Below are positions 1 through 7,679 of a DNA stretch of 64,000 nt, piece after piece. The stretch spans positions 558,001-622,000 of the forward strand of contig OZ245738.1 of NCBI GenBank assembly GCA_965227265.1, in the 5' to 3' direction. The notes beneath the pieces are model-generated. The model had not been told where the DNA came from. It did no database searches and saw only the letters and a program-made list of their open reading frames with translations. The number at the start of each line of letters is the position of its first letter. Position 1 is the first letter of the stretch. The stretch comes from UBA2336 sp965227265. Its GTDB lineage: Bacteria; Bacteroidota; Bacteroidia; Cytophagales; Cyclobacteriaceae. The position numbers were made by a program, and so were the translations under genes.

Positions 1-299
1 AGTTCACAGCAACTAAAACAACACAGGAGATGCGTGATGAAGTTGGTAATCCAGCTTTCAACTACGAGATGGCCTGTACGGAAATTTGTGGTCGCGGTCA
101 CTTCTCGATGCGTTTCCCGGTTGTTGTAGATACACAAGAAGATTACGACCGCTGGAAGCTTTCACAGGAAGCATGGTTAAAACAAAATCCTGATTATATG
201 AAGGATGTTCCTGCCGGATTAAAAGAATCCGCAATGATTAAGGCCGGCATTCCGGTGGTGCAGGAAGTAAAGCAGGCAACTGCAGTAGGATCTAATTAA
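1..299 (+). CDS. coxB: cytochrome c oxidase subunit II, C-terminal part (cut by window start)
   Basis: The reading frame is open from base 3 and runs into the window from the left, so only the last ~98 residues are present. They hold the CuA-site motif CTEICGRGHFSM, with two Cys, one His and one Met in the C-x3-C-x3-H-x2-M spacing that binds the dinuclear copper. CuA takes electrons from cytochrome c and passes them to subunit I. The ATG at base 30 is an internal Met, not a start. It is followed after 14 bp by coxA in the same direction, as in standard oxidase operons. The N-terminal membrane hairpin lies outside the window. Confidence 0.95.
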   Translation, partial: FTATKTTQEMRDEVGNPAFNYEMACTEICGRGHFSMRFPVVVDTQEDYDRWKLSQEAWLKQNPDYMKDVPAGLKESAMIKAGIPVVQEVKQATAVGSN

Positions 300-313
300 G
301 ATTTTTTAAAGCG

Positions 314-2194
314 ATGGCAACAACAGTTCATACACACCAAGACGTTCACCACGATACACATGCCGATGAGCATGAGCATCACGAAGGTAATTTCTGGACC
401 AACTATATTTTCAGTCAGGACCATAAAGTAATTGCAAAGCAATTCCTGATCACCGGGATTTTCTGGGCATTGTTAGGAGGTATCTTGTCTGTTATCTTCC
501 GTCTACAACTTGGTTTTCCAGGCGCAAGTTTGGAATGGCTGAAGCCTGTACTTGGCGGGTGGATCAATGCTGAAGGAAAACTTGATCCTGAATTTTACCT
601 CGCACTTGTTACGATGCACGGAACCATCATGGTGTTCTTTGTATTGACAGCGGGATTGAGTGGTACGTTCAGTAACTTTTTAATTCCATTACAAGTTGGT
701 GCCCGTGATATGGCATCCGGCTTTATGAATATGCTTTCATACTGGTTCTTCTTTATTTCCAGTGTGATCATGTTTATCTCACTCTTTATTTCTACCGGTC
801 CTGCTGGTGGTGGTTGGACAGTCTATCCTCCGTTGAGTGCATTACCGCAAGCGATCTCCGGCTCAGGCCTTGGGATGACGATGTGGCTGGTAGCGATGGC
901 ATTGTTTATTGTTAGCAGTTTGCTGGGGGGTATAAACTACATCACTACAATCATTAACATGCGGACGCGCGGAATGTCGTTTACGAAGATGCCGTTAACA
1001 ATATGGGCGTTTTTCTTTACGGCTATTATAGGGTTGCTTTCATTCCCGGTATTATTCGCAGCGGCATTGTTATTGATCTTCGACCGTAGCTTTGGAACGA
1101 GCTTCTATCTGTCCGACATCTACATTGCTGGCGAGGCGTTAGCACATGAAGGCGGTAGCGCAGTATTATTCCAGCATTTGTTCTGGTTCCTCGGTCACCC
1201 GGAAGTTTACATTGTGTTATTACCAGCATTGGGTATTTCATCAGAGATCATTGCGACAAATTCTCGCAAGCCAATCTTTGGATATAAAGCCATGATCGGT
1301 TCGATGTTGTTCATTGCTATCTTATCATTTATTGTGTGGGCACACCACATGTTCGTAACCGGTATGAACCCGTTCCTCGGATCGATCTTCATGCTGCTTA
1401 CACTGATCATTGCGGTGCCTTCAGCTGTGAAGATCTTTAACTATGTAACGACATTATGGCGTGGTAACATCCGCTTTACACCGGGTATGTTGTTCTCCAT
1501 CGGTCTTGTGTCATTCTTCTTAACAGGCGGTATCACAGGTATCTTCTTAGGTAATTCTGCGATTGATATTCAACTTCACGACACATATTTTGTTGTTGCT
1601 CACTTCCACCTAGTAATGGGTAGCGCCTCATTCTTTGGAATGATGGCGGGTGTGTATCACTGGTTCCCAAAAATGTTTGGTCGAATGATGGATCACCGCT
1701 TAGGTACGATTCATTTCTGGATCACGTTCGTAGGAGTTTACATGGTATTCTTCCCGATGCATTACATTGGTATTGCTGGATTCCCCCGCAGATATTATTC
1801 TTTCACCAATTTTGAAACATTCAGTGGATTTACTGACCTGAACATGCTCGTGAGTATCGCTGCGATTGTAACATTAGCGGCACAGTTTATCTTCCTGTTC
1901 AACTTCTTCTATAGCATTTTCCGCGGTCGCTTAGCTCCGGCTAACCCTTGGAACTCTACTACCTTGGAGTGGACAACACCGCGTAATCCGAAGCACGGAA
2001 ACTGGCCGGGAGAAATTCCTGCAGTTTATCGTTGGCCATACGATTACAGTAAGCCAGGCGCGAAAGACGATTTCATTCCACAGCATATTCCGTACTCTGA
2101 AACACCAGAGTCTAATCTGCCACATGAAAACGAACAGATCAAGCTTGAAGGTTCAGGAGATTCCGGAGCGATTGTTATTGGACCAAAGCATTAA
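314..2194 (+). CDS. coxA: cytochrome c oxidase subunit I
   Basis: Catalytic subunit of the aa3/caa3-type heme-copper oxidase in the inner membrane, which reduces O2 to water and pumps protons. It has 626 residues and about 12 membrane segments. Visible signatures are MHGTIMVFF (low-spin heme His), WFLGHPEVYIVLLP near residue 295 (CuB His and the cross-linked Tyr), WAHHMFVTGM (CuB His pair) and HDTYFVVAHFHLVMGSA near residue 421 (heme ligands). The N-terminus is rich in His and Asp/Glu, which is unusual but outside the core. The C-terminal tail of ~90 residues extends past the last helix, as in Bacteroidetes homologues. It lies 14 bp after coxB. Confidence 0.97.
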   Translation: MATTVHTHQDVHHDTHADEHEHHEGNFWTNYIFSQDHKVIAKQFLITGIFWALLGGILSVIFRLQLGFPGASLEWLKPVLGGWINAEGKLDPEFYLALVTMHGTIMVFFVLTAGLSGTFSNFLIPLQVGARDMASGFMNMLSYWFFFISSVIMFISLFISTGPAGGGWTVYPPLSALPQAISGSGLGMTMWLVAMALFIVSSLLGGINYITTIINMRTRGMSFTKMPLTIWAFFFTAIIGLLSFPVLFAAALLLIFDRSFGTSFYLSDIYIAGEALAHEGGSAVLFQHLFWFLGHPEVYIVLLPALGISSEIIATNSRKPIFGYKAMIGSMLFIAILSFIVWAHHMFVTGMNPFLGSIFMLLTLIIAVPSAVKIFNYVTTLWRGNIRFTPGMLFSIGLVSFFLTGGITGIFLGNSAIDIQLHDTYFVVAHFHLVMGSASFFGMMAGVYHWFPKMFGRMMDHRLGTIHFWITFVGVYMVFFPMHYIGIAGFPRRYYSFTNFETFSGFTDLNMLVSIAAIVTLAAQFIFLFNFFYSIFRGRLAPANPWNSTTLEWTTPRNPKHGNWPGEIPAVYRWPYDYSKPGAKDDFIPQHIPYSETPESNLPHENEQIKLEGSGDSGAIVIGPKH

Positions 2195-2210
2195 TTCTTA
2201 AAAATCTTAT

Positions 2211-2250
2211 TCAGGGTTCATTGTTAGCTGTTGCTGATAGTGAACCCTGA
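2211..2250. repeat. perfect 10-bp inverted repeat between coxA and ctaA
   Basis: TCAGGGTTCA (2211-2220) and TGAACCCTGA (2241-2250) are perfect inverted copies with a 20-nt loop, in the 68-bp gap between coxA and ctaA. No T-run follows, so it is not a typical intrinsic terminator. It may be an mRNA processing or stability hairpin that separates expression of the oxidase subunits from the heme A genes, or a protein-binding site. Confidence 0.6.
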
Positions 2251-2262
2251 TCATTTATAGCC

Positions 2263-3291
2263 ATGCGTACATTTTATAAACTTTCACTTTCAACATTGGT
2301 TGCAGTTTATCTGCTGATCATGGTGGGAGGGGTTGTGCGCAGTACAGGCTCGGGCATGGGCTGCCCGGATTGGCCTAAGTGTTTCGGACAATGGGTTCCA
2401 CCAACTTCTGTAGAACAGCTTCCAGAAAATTATAAGGAAGAGTATGCGGCACATCGCCAGAAGAAAAATGAAAAGTTCGCCAAGTATTTGAATGCGTTCG
2501 GGTTTAATGAAACAGCCGATAAGCTTTTAAATGATCCTTCCATTAAAGAAGAATCAGACTTTAATCCGGTTAAGACCTGGATCGAATATGTAAACCGTCT
2601 GGTGGGTGTTGTGATTGGCTTTCTGATTTTCGCGGTGTTTGTTTATTCATGGCGATATCGGAAAGTAAAGCTCAGTATTACACTTGTTGCTTTTCTGAGT
2701 TTTATCTTGGTTGGATTTCAGGGATGGATCGGATCCATCGTAGTATCGACCAATCTTACGCCTTGGGTAGTAACACTGCACATGTTTTTGGCGATGGTTA
2801 TTGTGGCCATGTTGGTGTGGCTTGTCCACCGAGCGCATATTCACCAAGAGTTGGTTCATCAGAATAAAATGCCTTCGATTCTGACTAATCTTTTGCTAGC
2901 CACGTGCATGATTGTGCTGCTTGTTCAGATATTATTGGGAACTCAGGTTCGCGAAGCAATTGACCGTGTAGCAACCGAAATTTCTACCCGTGAAAAGTGG
3001 ATTTCTGCCATTGGTTTGGACTTTATTATTCACAGGTCGTTTTCTTGGGTTGTTCTTATCCTGCACGTCCTTTTGACCATAAAATTGTGGAAAATGCAAC
3101 GTGTAAATCGTTTCGTGCTAAGCTTAATCATGCTAATTTTAGGGACAATTTTAACAGGGTTGGGAATGGCTTGGTTTGCGGTTCCTCCCTTCCTGCAGCC
3201 GGTTCATTTAACGCTGGCTACCGTTACATTCGGAGTGCAGTTTTTGCTTCTGCTGCGGGTAAATGAAAAGATTAACATTGCAACGAACTAA
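2263..3291 (+). CDS. ctaA: heme A synthase (COX15/CtaA family)
   Basis: Membrane enzyme that oxidises the C8 methyl group of heme O to a formyl group, giving heme A for the oxidase encoded upstream. It has 342 residues and about eight membrane segments. The N-terminal GGVVRSTGSGMGCPDWPKCF stretch is the family hallmark (conserved Arg and Cys pair). Conserved His ligands sit in the helices around TLHMFLAM, IIHRSFSW and QPVHLTL. There is an insertion of ~60 charged residues between the Cys motif and the second helix, common in Bacteroidetes forms. ctaB follows directly, so heme O and heme A synthesis are co-expressed. Confidence 0.95.
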   Translation: MRTFYKLSLSTLVAVYLLIMVGGVVRSTGSGMGCPDWPKCFGQWVPPTSVEQLPENYKEEYAAHRQKKNEKFAKYLNAFGFNETADKLLNDPSIKEESDFNPVKTWIEYVNRLVGVVIGFLIFAVFVYSWRYRKVKLSITLVAFLSFILVGFQGWIGSIVVSTNLTPWVVTLHMFLAMVIVAMLVWLVHRAHIHQELVHQNKMPSILTNLLLATCMIVLLVQILLGTQVREAIDRVATEISTREKWISAIGLDFIIHRSFSWVVLILHVLLTIKLWKMQRVNRFVLSLIMLILGTILTGLGMAWFAVPPFLQPVHLTLATVTFGVQFLLLLRVNEKINIATN

Positions 3292-3292
3292 T

Positions 3293-4189
3293 ATGCTGGC
3301 ACAGCCAATCGATTCTCTTACCGGCCTTTCGCTAATCGTTGCAAAAGCGCGTGCCTATTTTCAGCTGCTGAAATTCAGATTGTCTTTATTGGTAGCTTTT
3401 TCGTGCGCATTTGGATTTGTACTAGCCTCCGGAAATACCAATTTCTACACACTGTTCATGTTGTTCCTCGGTGGCTTCCTGTTATCGGGAGCATCGGTAA
3501 CAATCAACCAGGTAATCGAGAAAGATTATGACAAGCTGATGACGCGTACAATGAATCGTCCGCTGCCTACAAATCGGTTATCGGTTCAGGAAGCTGTCAT
3601 TTTTTCTATTGTATGTTTTGGATTGAGTATCGCCATCCTCGCAGCATGTAGTAATGTACTTACCGTGGCACTTTCAATCGTGTCAATGATTTTGTATTGC
3701 TTTGTTTATACGCCATTGAAAAGAGTTGGCTCAATAGCGGTATTTGTCGGGGCTATACCCGGAGCACTTCCACCATTATTAGGTTGGGTTGCAGCAACGG
3801 GTAGAATTTCTTATGAAGCTTTACTGATCTTTGGCATTCAGTTCATCTGGCAGTTTCCGCACTTCTGGGCAATCGCTTGGGTGGCTGATGAAGATTATAA
3901 GAAAGCAGGGTTTAAGTTATTGCCGTTAAAGGGTCAGAAGGATTTGAATACTGCTATTCAAATTATGATCTATACCTTGTTCTTATTACCGTTAGGATTG
4001 TTACCTGCGGTATTCGGATTAACCGGAATTCATTCGGCATTTGTAGTAACGATTTGTGGAGTGCTTTTCTTGGCGCAGACTTTTTCATTAATGAAAACTG
4101 TAAGCCGTGAGTCGGCTGTGCGGATCATGTTTGGTTCATTTTTGTATTTACCGATCGTGCAGATCGCGTTGTTGTTGGATAAAATTTAA
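3293..4189 (+). CDS. ctaB: protoheme IX farnesyltransferase (heme O synthase)
   Basis: Adds a farnesyl group to heme B to make heme O, the substrate of CtaA. It is a UbiA-superfamily membrane prenyltransferase of 298 residues. The Asp-rich prenyl-diphosphate/Mg2+ motif NQVIEKDYDKLMTRT is visible, followed by NRPLP, and the second motif region reads DEDYKKAGFKLLP. I chose the ATG at 3293, one base after the ctaA stop. The in-frame ATG at 3263 would overlap ctaA by 29 bp and adds ten residues that do not look conserved. Confidence 0.95.
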   Translation: MLAQPIDSLTGLSLIVAKARAYFQLLKFRLSLLVAFSCAFGFVLASGNTNFYTLFMLFLGGFLLSGASVTINQVIEKDYDKLMTRTMNRPLPTNRLSVQEAVIFSIVCFGLSIAILAACSNVLTVALSIVSMILYCFVYTPLKRVGSIAVFVGAIPGALPPLLGWVAATGRISYEALLIFGIQFIWQFPHFWAIAWVADEDYKKAGFKLLPLKGQKDLNTAIQIMIYTLFLLPLGLLPAVFGLTGIHSAFVVTICGVLFLAQTFSLMKTVSRESAVRIMFGSFLYLPIVQIALLLDKI

Positions 4190-4201
4190 AGGAGCGAAAA
4201 G

Positions 4202-4783
4202 ATGGGAGTGGAGATTAAAATTGTTGAAGAACCGAAGCAGCCGCTAACGATGAACCCTAAGAAGTTCGCGATGTGGCTCTTCATGGTTACCGTATTTATG
4301 GTATTTGCTGCACTTAGCAGTGCGTATATTGTTAGAAGAGCGGAAGGAAACTGGGCTTTTTTTGAACTTCCGGGTTTATTCTGGGTAAATACAGTTATCA
4401 TTCTTATCAGCAGCGGAACATTGCATTGGGCATACTTAAGTGCTAAGCGAGATAATTTAGAATCAGTAAAAATTGCTACCATCATTACAGCAATTTTGGG
4501 AATTGCATTTATGGTGGGTCAATACTTGGCCTGGGCCGATTTGATAACGAATAGAATCCACTTGGTTGGAAATCCCTCAGGATCATTTATCTATATGATT
4601 TCCGGCTTGCATGTAGCTCACGTAGTTGGCGGAGTAGTTTATTTATTGATTTTACTAAATTCAACCCGGAAGGGTAGGGTTCATTCGAAAAGCCTGAATC
4701 AGATAGAAATGTGCGCCACGTATTGGCATTTTTTGGGCGGACTTTGGCTATATTTGTTCCTGTTCCTATTATTGAATCGCTAA
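4202..4783 (+). CDS. cytochrome c oxidase subunit III, first copy
   Basis: Membrane protein of 193 residues with five predicted helices, of the short subunit III type. Family signatures are SGLHVAHVVGGVVYLLILL and YWHFLGGLWLYLFLFLLL. Subunit III stabilises the oxidase and proton entry into subunit I. It starts 12 bp after ctaB with a purine-rich GGAGCG upstream. A second, longer subunit III gene follows directly. Two tandem subunit III paralogues in one oxidase operon are typical of Bacteroidetes caa3 clusters. Confidence 0.92.
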   Translation: MGVEIKIVEEPKQPLTMNPKKFAMWLFMVTVFMVFAALSSAYIVRRAEGNWAFFELPGLFWVNTVIILISSGTLHWAYLSAKRDNLESVKIATIITAILGIAFMVGQYLAWADLITNRIHLVGNPSGSFIYMISGLHVAHVVGGVVYLLILLNSTRKGRVHSKSLNQIEMCATYWHFLGGLWLYLFLFLLLNR

Positions 4784-4804
4784 CAAAGATTTAACATAAC
4801 TACG

Positions 4805-5524
4805 ATGTCACACACCTCACCCGTAATCGTACCAGCACCCGGACAAACCGAATGGGATGGCGGAGTATCACCCATGAATGTCAGCTACGGCAAGCTCATG
4901 ATGTGGTTCTTTCTGCTGTCGGATGCCTTTACATTTTCGGCTCTCTTGATTACATACGGCTTGGTTCGTTCTTCGCACCCAGCTTATGACGGATCGGTAG
5001 AGAACTTTATATTCTCACAAGCATACTGGCCGATCCCGGAAAAAGTGTTTGCATCAATTCCATTTTTCCATGGTCTTAATGCACCACTGATATTTGTGGG
5101 TATTATGACTTTTATCCTAATCATGAGTTCCGTAACAATGGTATTGGCCGTTGAGGCTGGCCAGCGTATGGATCGCAAAGCAGTAGAGAAATGGATGCTT
5201 TGGACAATTCTGGGAGGTATTTGTTTTTTAAGCTGTCAGGCTTGGGAGTGGTCACACTTTATTCATGGCTCTGGCGTAGGAGCAAATCTTGTACATAATG
5301 AATACGGTCCTCCTGACTTTGCCGATTTCTTTTTCTTTATAACAGGTTTTCACGGCTTCCACGTATTCAGTGGTGTGTTGTTGAACTTCTTGATATTCTA
5401 TAATACTGTAACCGGAGTGTATGACCGCAGAGGTTCTTATGAAATGGTTGAGAAGGTTGGTTTATACTGGCACTTCGTTGACTTGGTGTGGGTATTTGTG
5501 TTCACGTTCTTTTATCTTGTTTAA
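4805..5524 (+). CDS. cytochrome c oxidase subunit III, second copy
   Basis: A 239-residue membrane protein of the heme-copper oxidase subunit III family. It carries ITGFHGFHVFSGVLLNFL and LYWHFVDLVWVFVFTFFYLV, the same two signatures as the preceding gene but in a longer protein with a ~50-residue loop after the second helix. It lies 21 bp after the first subunit III and 22 bp before subunit IV, in the same operon. Whether both III proteins sit in one complex or define alternative assemblies cannot be read from sequence. Confidence 0.93.
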   Translation: MSHTSPVIVPAPGQTEWDGGVSPMNVSYGKLMMWFFLLSDAFTFSALLITYGLVRSSHPAYDGSVENFIFSQAYWPIPEKVFASIPFFHGLNAPLIFVGIMTFILIMSSVTMVLAVEAGQRMDRKAVEKWMLWTILGGICFLSCQAWEWSHFIHGSGVGANLVHNEYGPPDFADFFFFITGFHGFHVFSGVLLNFLIFYNTVTGVYDRRGSYEMVEKVGLYWHFVDLVWVFVFTFFYLV

Positions 5525-5546
5525 CGCATTTTAATTTCTATCGATA

Positions 5547-5885
5547 ATGGCACATTCACATTCTGAAGAAACTACTATAACCGTTCTTCCTCCTGATAAA
5601 GAACGCATCAAAAAACTTTGGACAGTTGCGGGCATCTTAGGAATTATCACAGCAATTGAATTTGCTGTTGCGTTCTTAGTTCCGCATGAAATGAAAGACC
5701 TCCGGGTTTGGACGTTCATCATCATGACAATCATAAAAGCAGCCTACATTGTAGGTGAGTTTATGCACTTGCGTCATGAAACGAAGTTTTTAATGTGGTC
5801 AATTCTTGTGCCCATTGTATTTATCATTTGGATGTTGGTTGCCTTTGTATACGAAGGTATGGCGATAGGTGAAGTGAGAATTTAA
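5547..5885 (+). CDS. cytochrome c oxidase subunit IV family protein
   Basis: A 112-residue protein with three predicted membrane helices (around residues 26-47, 53-72 and 82-104). Size, topology, the motif IKAAYIVGEFMHLRHETK and position after subunit III place it in the bacterial subunit IV (CtaF/CyoD-like) family. It acts as a small accessory subunit of the oxidase. The N-terminus before the first helix is short and polar. A strong hairpin with a T-run follows the stop codon, so this is the last gene of the structural oxidase transcript. Confidence 0.9.
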   Translation: MAHSHSEETTITVLPPDKERIKKLWTVAGILGIITAIEFAVAFLVPHEMKDLRVWTFIIMTIIKAAYIVGEFMHLRHETKFLMWSILVPIVFIIWMLVAFVYEGMAIGEVRI

Positions 5886-5906
5886 TTGATCTAACGTATC
5901 ATATTG

Positions 5907-5942
5907 AATAAGGCTTAAGTGAATCTTAAGCCTTATTTTTTG
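5907..5942 (+). terminator. intrinsic terminator after subunit IV
   Basis: AATAAGGCTTAAG (5907-5919) pairs perfectly with CTTAAGCCTTATT (5925-5937) around a 5-nt loop and runs into a T-tract. It ends or attenuates the oxidase operon before the Sco-like gene that starts at 5954. Confidence 0.85.
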
Positions 5943-5953
5943 AATAACAGTTT

Positions 5954-6511
5954 ATGAAGAAAGTATTGTTTTTGTTTTTTGCCTTATTACTGCCAATACT
6001 GATCTTTCTGTTTTTAAAATCATTTGGTAAAAATGAGTTTGAAGTTCCGGTTTTGTTTGCTGATTCAGTAACAGCTCCCGTAGCCTGTAAGGCGTATAGT
6101 TACAAATCTCCTTATACTATTACGGATAGTGTTCTTCAAAGAATTTCATGGAATGAGCATGACTCATTAACAGTAGTTGTATTTGAAGATCGCAGCAAGA
6201 CAAATCAACACGAAAGACAAATTCACATTACAAGAATTTTTGAGCAGTTTAAAACGGAGAAATTAAAAGTTATTCAACTTTATACTGAAACTTTACCAAA
6301 CGCTAAATTGAGTGATCGCCTCAATCGAATGCAAACAGGCGAAGAGAACTTCTATCTTCTACGAAATTGCGTCTTTCTTTTGAGTCCCGACAATGATGCA
6401 GTCATCATTGATCAACAGAAGCGAATCCGTGGGCAATACAACCTTGCGAAGCGTGAAGAAGCTGACAGAATGATCATGCAGGAAATGAATATTTTATTTA
6501 AGCGATACTAA
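5954..6511 (+). CDS. Sco-like membrane-anchored protein lacking the copper motif
   Basis: A 185-residue protein with one N-terminal membrane helix (residues 4-22) and a periplasmic domain. Its C-terminus (VFLLSPDNDAVIIDQQKRIR, then GQYN and a final helix) matches the end of Sco/SenC thioredoxin-fold copper chaperones. The gene also sits where sco normally lies, between the oxidase and a DUF420 gene. However, the strand that should carry Cys-x3-Cys reads VVVFEDRSKTNQHER, with no cysteines. The only two Cys are far apart (VACKAY and RNCVFL). So it is probably a non-copper-binding Sco relative with an altered assembly role. The family assignment is inference from position and tail similarity. 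Confidence 0.7.
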   Translation: MKKVLFLFFALLLPILIFLFLKSFGKNEFEVPVLFADSVTAPVACKAYSYKSPYTITDSVLQRISWNEHDSLTVVVFEDRSKTNQHERQIHITRIFEQFKTEKLKVIQLYTETLPNAKLSDRLNRMQTGEENFYLLRNCVFLLSPDNDAVIIDQQKRIRGQYNLAKREEADRMIMQEMNILFKRY

Positions 6512-7041
6512 TGCAACCTCAAGTAAGACCTGAACCTTATCGTAAACTAATTATTGCTGTTTCGGTTATTATTCCATTGGCTGTTGCAGCACTTTTTGGC
6601 ATTAAAGTTCCCGGCTATGATTTCTCTTATCTTCCTCCGATCTACGCAAGTATAAATGGGGTCACGGCTGTTCTGCTAATCATTGCAGTAGTTGCGATCA
6701 AAAACGGTAAACGACTTGTTCATGAACGAATTATGAAAACCTGTATCGGTCTTTCGGTATGCTTCCTGGTAATGTATGTGACCTATCACATGACCAGTGA
6801 AACAACGCATTTTGGAGGAACGGGAATCATTCGATATGTCTACTTTTTCATCTTGGTTACGCATATTGTGCTATCCGTTATCATTATTCCGATGGTATTA
6901 TTTTCATATGTCCGGGCAATTTCCGGAGATTTTGAGCGCCACAAGAAACTTTCTAAGGTCACTTTTCCGTTATGGTTATACGTAGCCGTAACGGGCGTTA
7001 TCGTATATTTGATGATCAGTCCGTACATGCATCATTCATGA
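6511..7041 (+). CDS. DUF420 (CtaM-like) membrane protein
   Basis: A 176-residue protein with five predicted membrane helices. Arrangement and spacing of conserved His residues (HERIMKTC, VTYHMTSETTHFGG, VTHIVLSVI, ERHKKLSKVTFPLWLYVAVTG) fit the DUF420 family, whose Firmicutes member CtaM/YozB is needed for heme A oxidase assembly. It overlaps the Sco-like stop codon by one base (TAATG) and the next gene by four bases (ATGA), so the three are translationally coupled. An oxidase maturation role is inferred from family and context. Confidence 0.85.
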   Translation: MQPQVRPEPYRKLIIAVSVIIPLAVAALFGIKVPGYDFSYLPPIYASINGVTAVLLIIAVVAIKNGKRLVHERIMKTCIGLSVCFLVMYVTYHMTSETTHFGGTGIIRYVYFFILVTHIVLSVIIIPMVLFSYVRAISGDFERHKKLSKVTFPLWLYVAVTGVIVYLMISPYMHHS

Positions 7042-7301
7042 AAGCAAGGTTAACAGCCATATTTTTCCTCACGCTGACGTTTATCGTCTGTATGCCTGCA
7101 ATTTCCAGGGCTCAATGTGCTATGTGCAGAACACAGCTTGAGAATAATGTGAGTAACGGTGATGTTGGAATTGCGGCTGGCATCAACATGGGTATCCTCT
7201 ATCTTCTTTCAATGCCCTACCTCAGCATTCTTGTCATCGGTTATTTCTGGTATAAAAGCAGTAAAAAAAATGCAAGCTCCAAAAGCGTTACTGCTGGGTA
7301 A
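7038..7301 (+). CDS. small membrane protein with CxxC motif
   Basis: An 87-residue protein. It has a signal peptide or first helix (residues 4-24, ending ISRAQ), then CAMC right after the likely cleavage site, a short polar stretch, and one C-terminal helix (around 55-73) with a Lys-rich tail. The ATG at 7038 overlaps the DUF420 stop as ATGA. A longer in-frame start at 6972 would lie inside the previous gene and lacks the clean signal peptide. The exported CxxC next to oxidase assembly genes suggests a thiol or metal role, but I do not know a characterised homologue. Confidence 0.75.
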   Translation: MKARLTAIFFLTLTFIVCMPAISRAQCAMCRTQLENNVSNGDVGIAAGINMGILYLLSMPYLSILVIGYFWYKSSKKNASSKSVTAG

Positions 7302-7653
7302 ATGCCCACGTTGCCACACAGGCGATATCTTTAAATATCCAGTGCTCGGACATCTCACGCAATTCAATCAAATGAATGCATCCTGTTTGCATTGCGAAGT
7401 ACGCCTGGAACCTGAGCCCGGATTTTATCAGGGTGCCATGTATGTGGGGTATGGCTTTACCATGCTGTGCATCATCTTGGTTAGCGTAGTTCTTTATTCC
7501 ATTGGCTACTATTCTGAGTGGGTTTATGTAGGGGTGGTTGTTGGATTGCTTGTCGTATTCATTCCTCTTAATTATCGCTATTCCAGAATTGTTTATTTAT
7601 ACCTTTTTGGCGGCATTAAATTTGATCCTACTACAGCCGATAAGGTTATTTAG
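7270..7653 (+). CDS. DUF983 family zinc-ribbon membrane protein
   Basis: A 127-residue protein. The N-terminal half has two CxxC pairs, GKCPRCHTG (Cys 12 and 15) and ASCLHCEVRLEP, forming a likely zinc ribbon. The FYQGAMYVGYGFT stretch leads into two membrane helices. This layout is typical of DUF983, a family of unknown function often found near cytochrome oxidase genes. I chose ATG 7270 because the family starts a few residues before the first CxxC. The gene then overlaps the preceding small protein by 32 bp in another frame. The start at 7159 would add 37 unlikely residues. Confidence 0.85.
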   Translation: MQAPKALLLGKCPRCHTGDIFKYPVLGHLTQFNQMNASCLHCEVRLEPEPGFYQGAMYVGYGFTMLCIILVSVVLYSIGYYSEWVYVGVVVGLLVVFIPLNYRYSRIVYLYLFGGIKFDPTTADKVI

Positions 7654-7679
7654 TACCTTTAACGGTATTCCCTCTCAGC

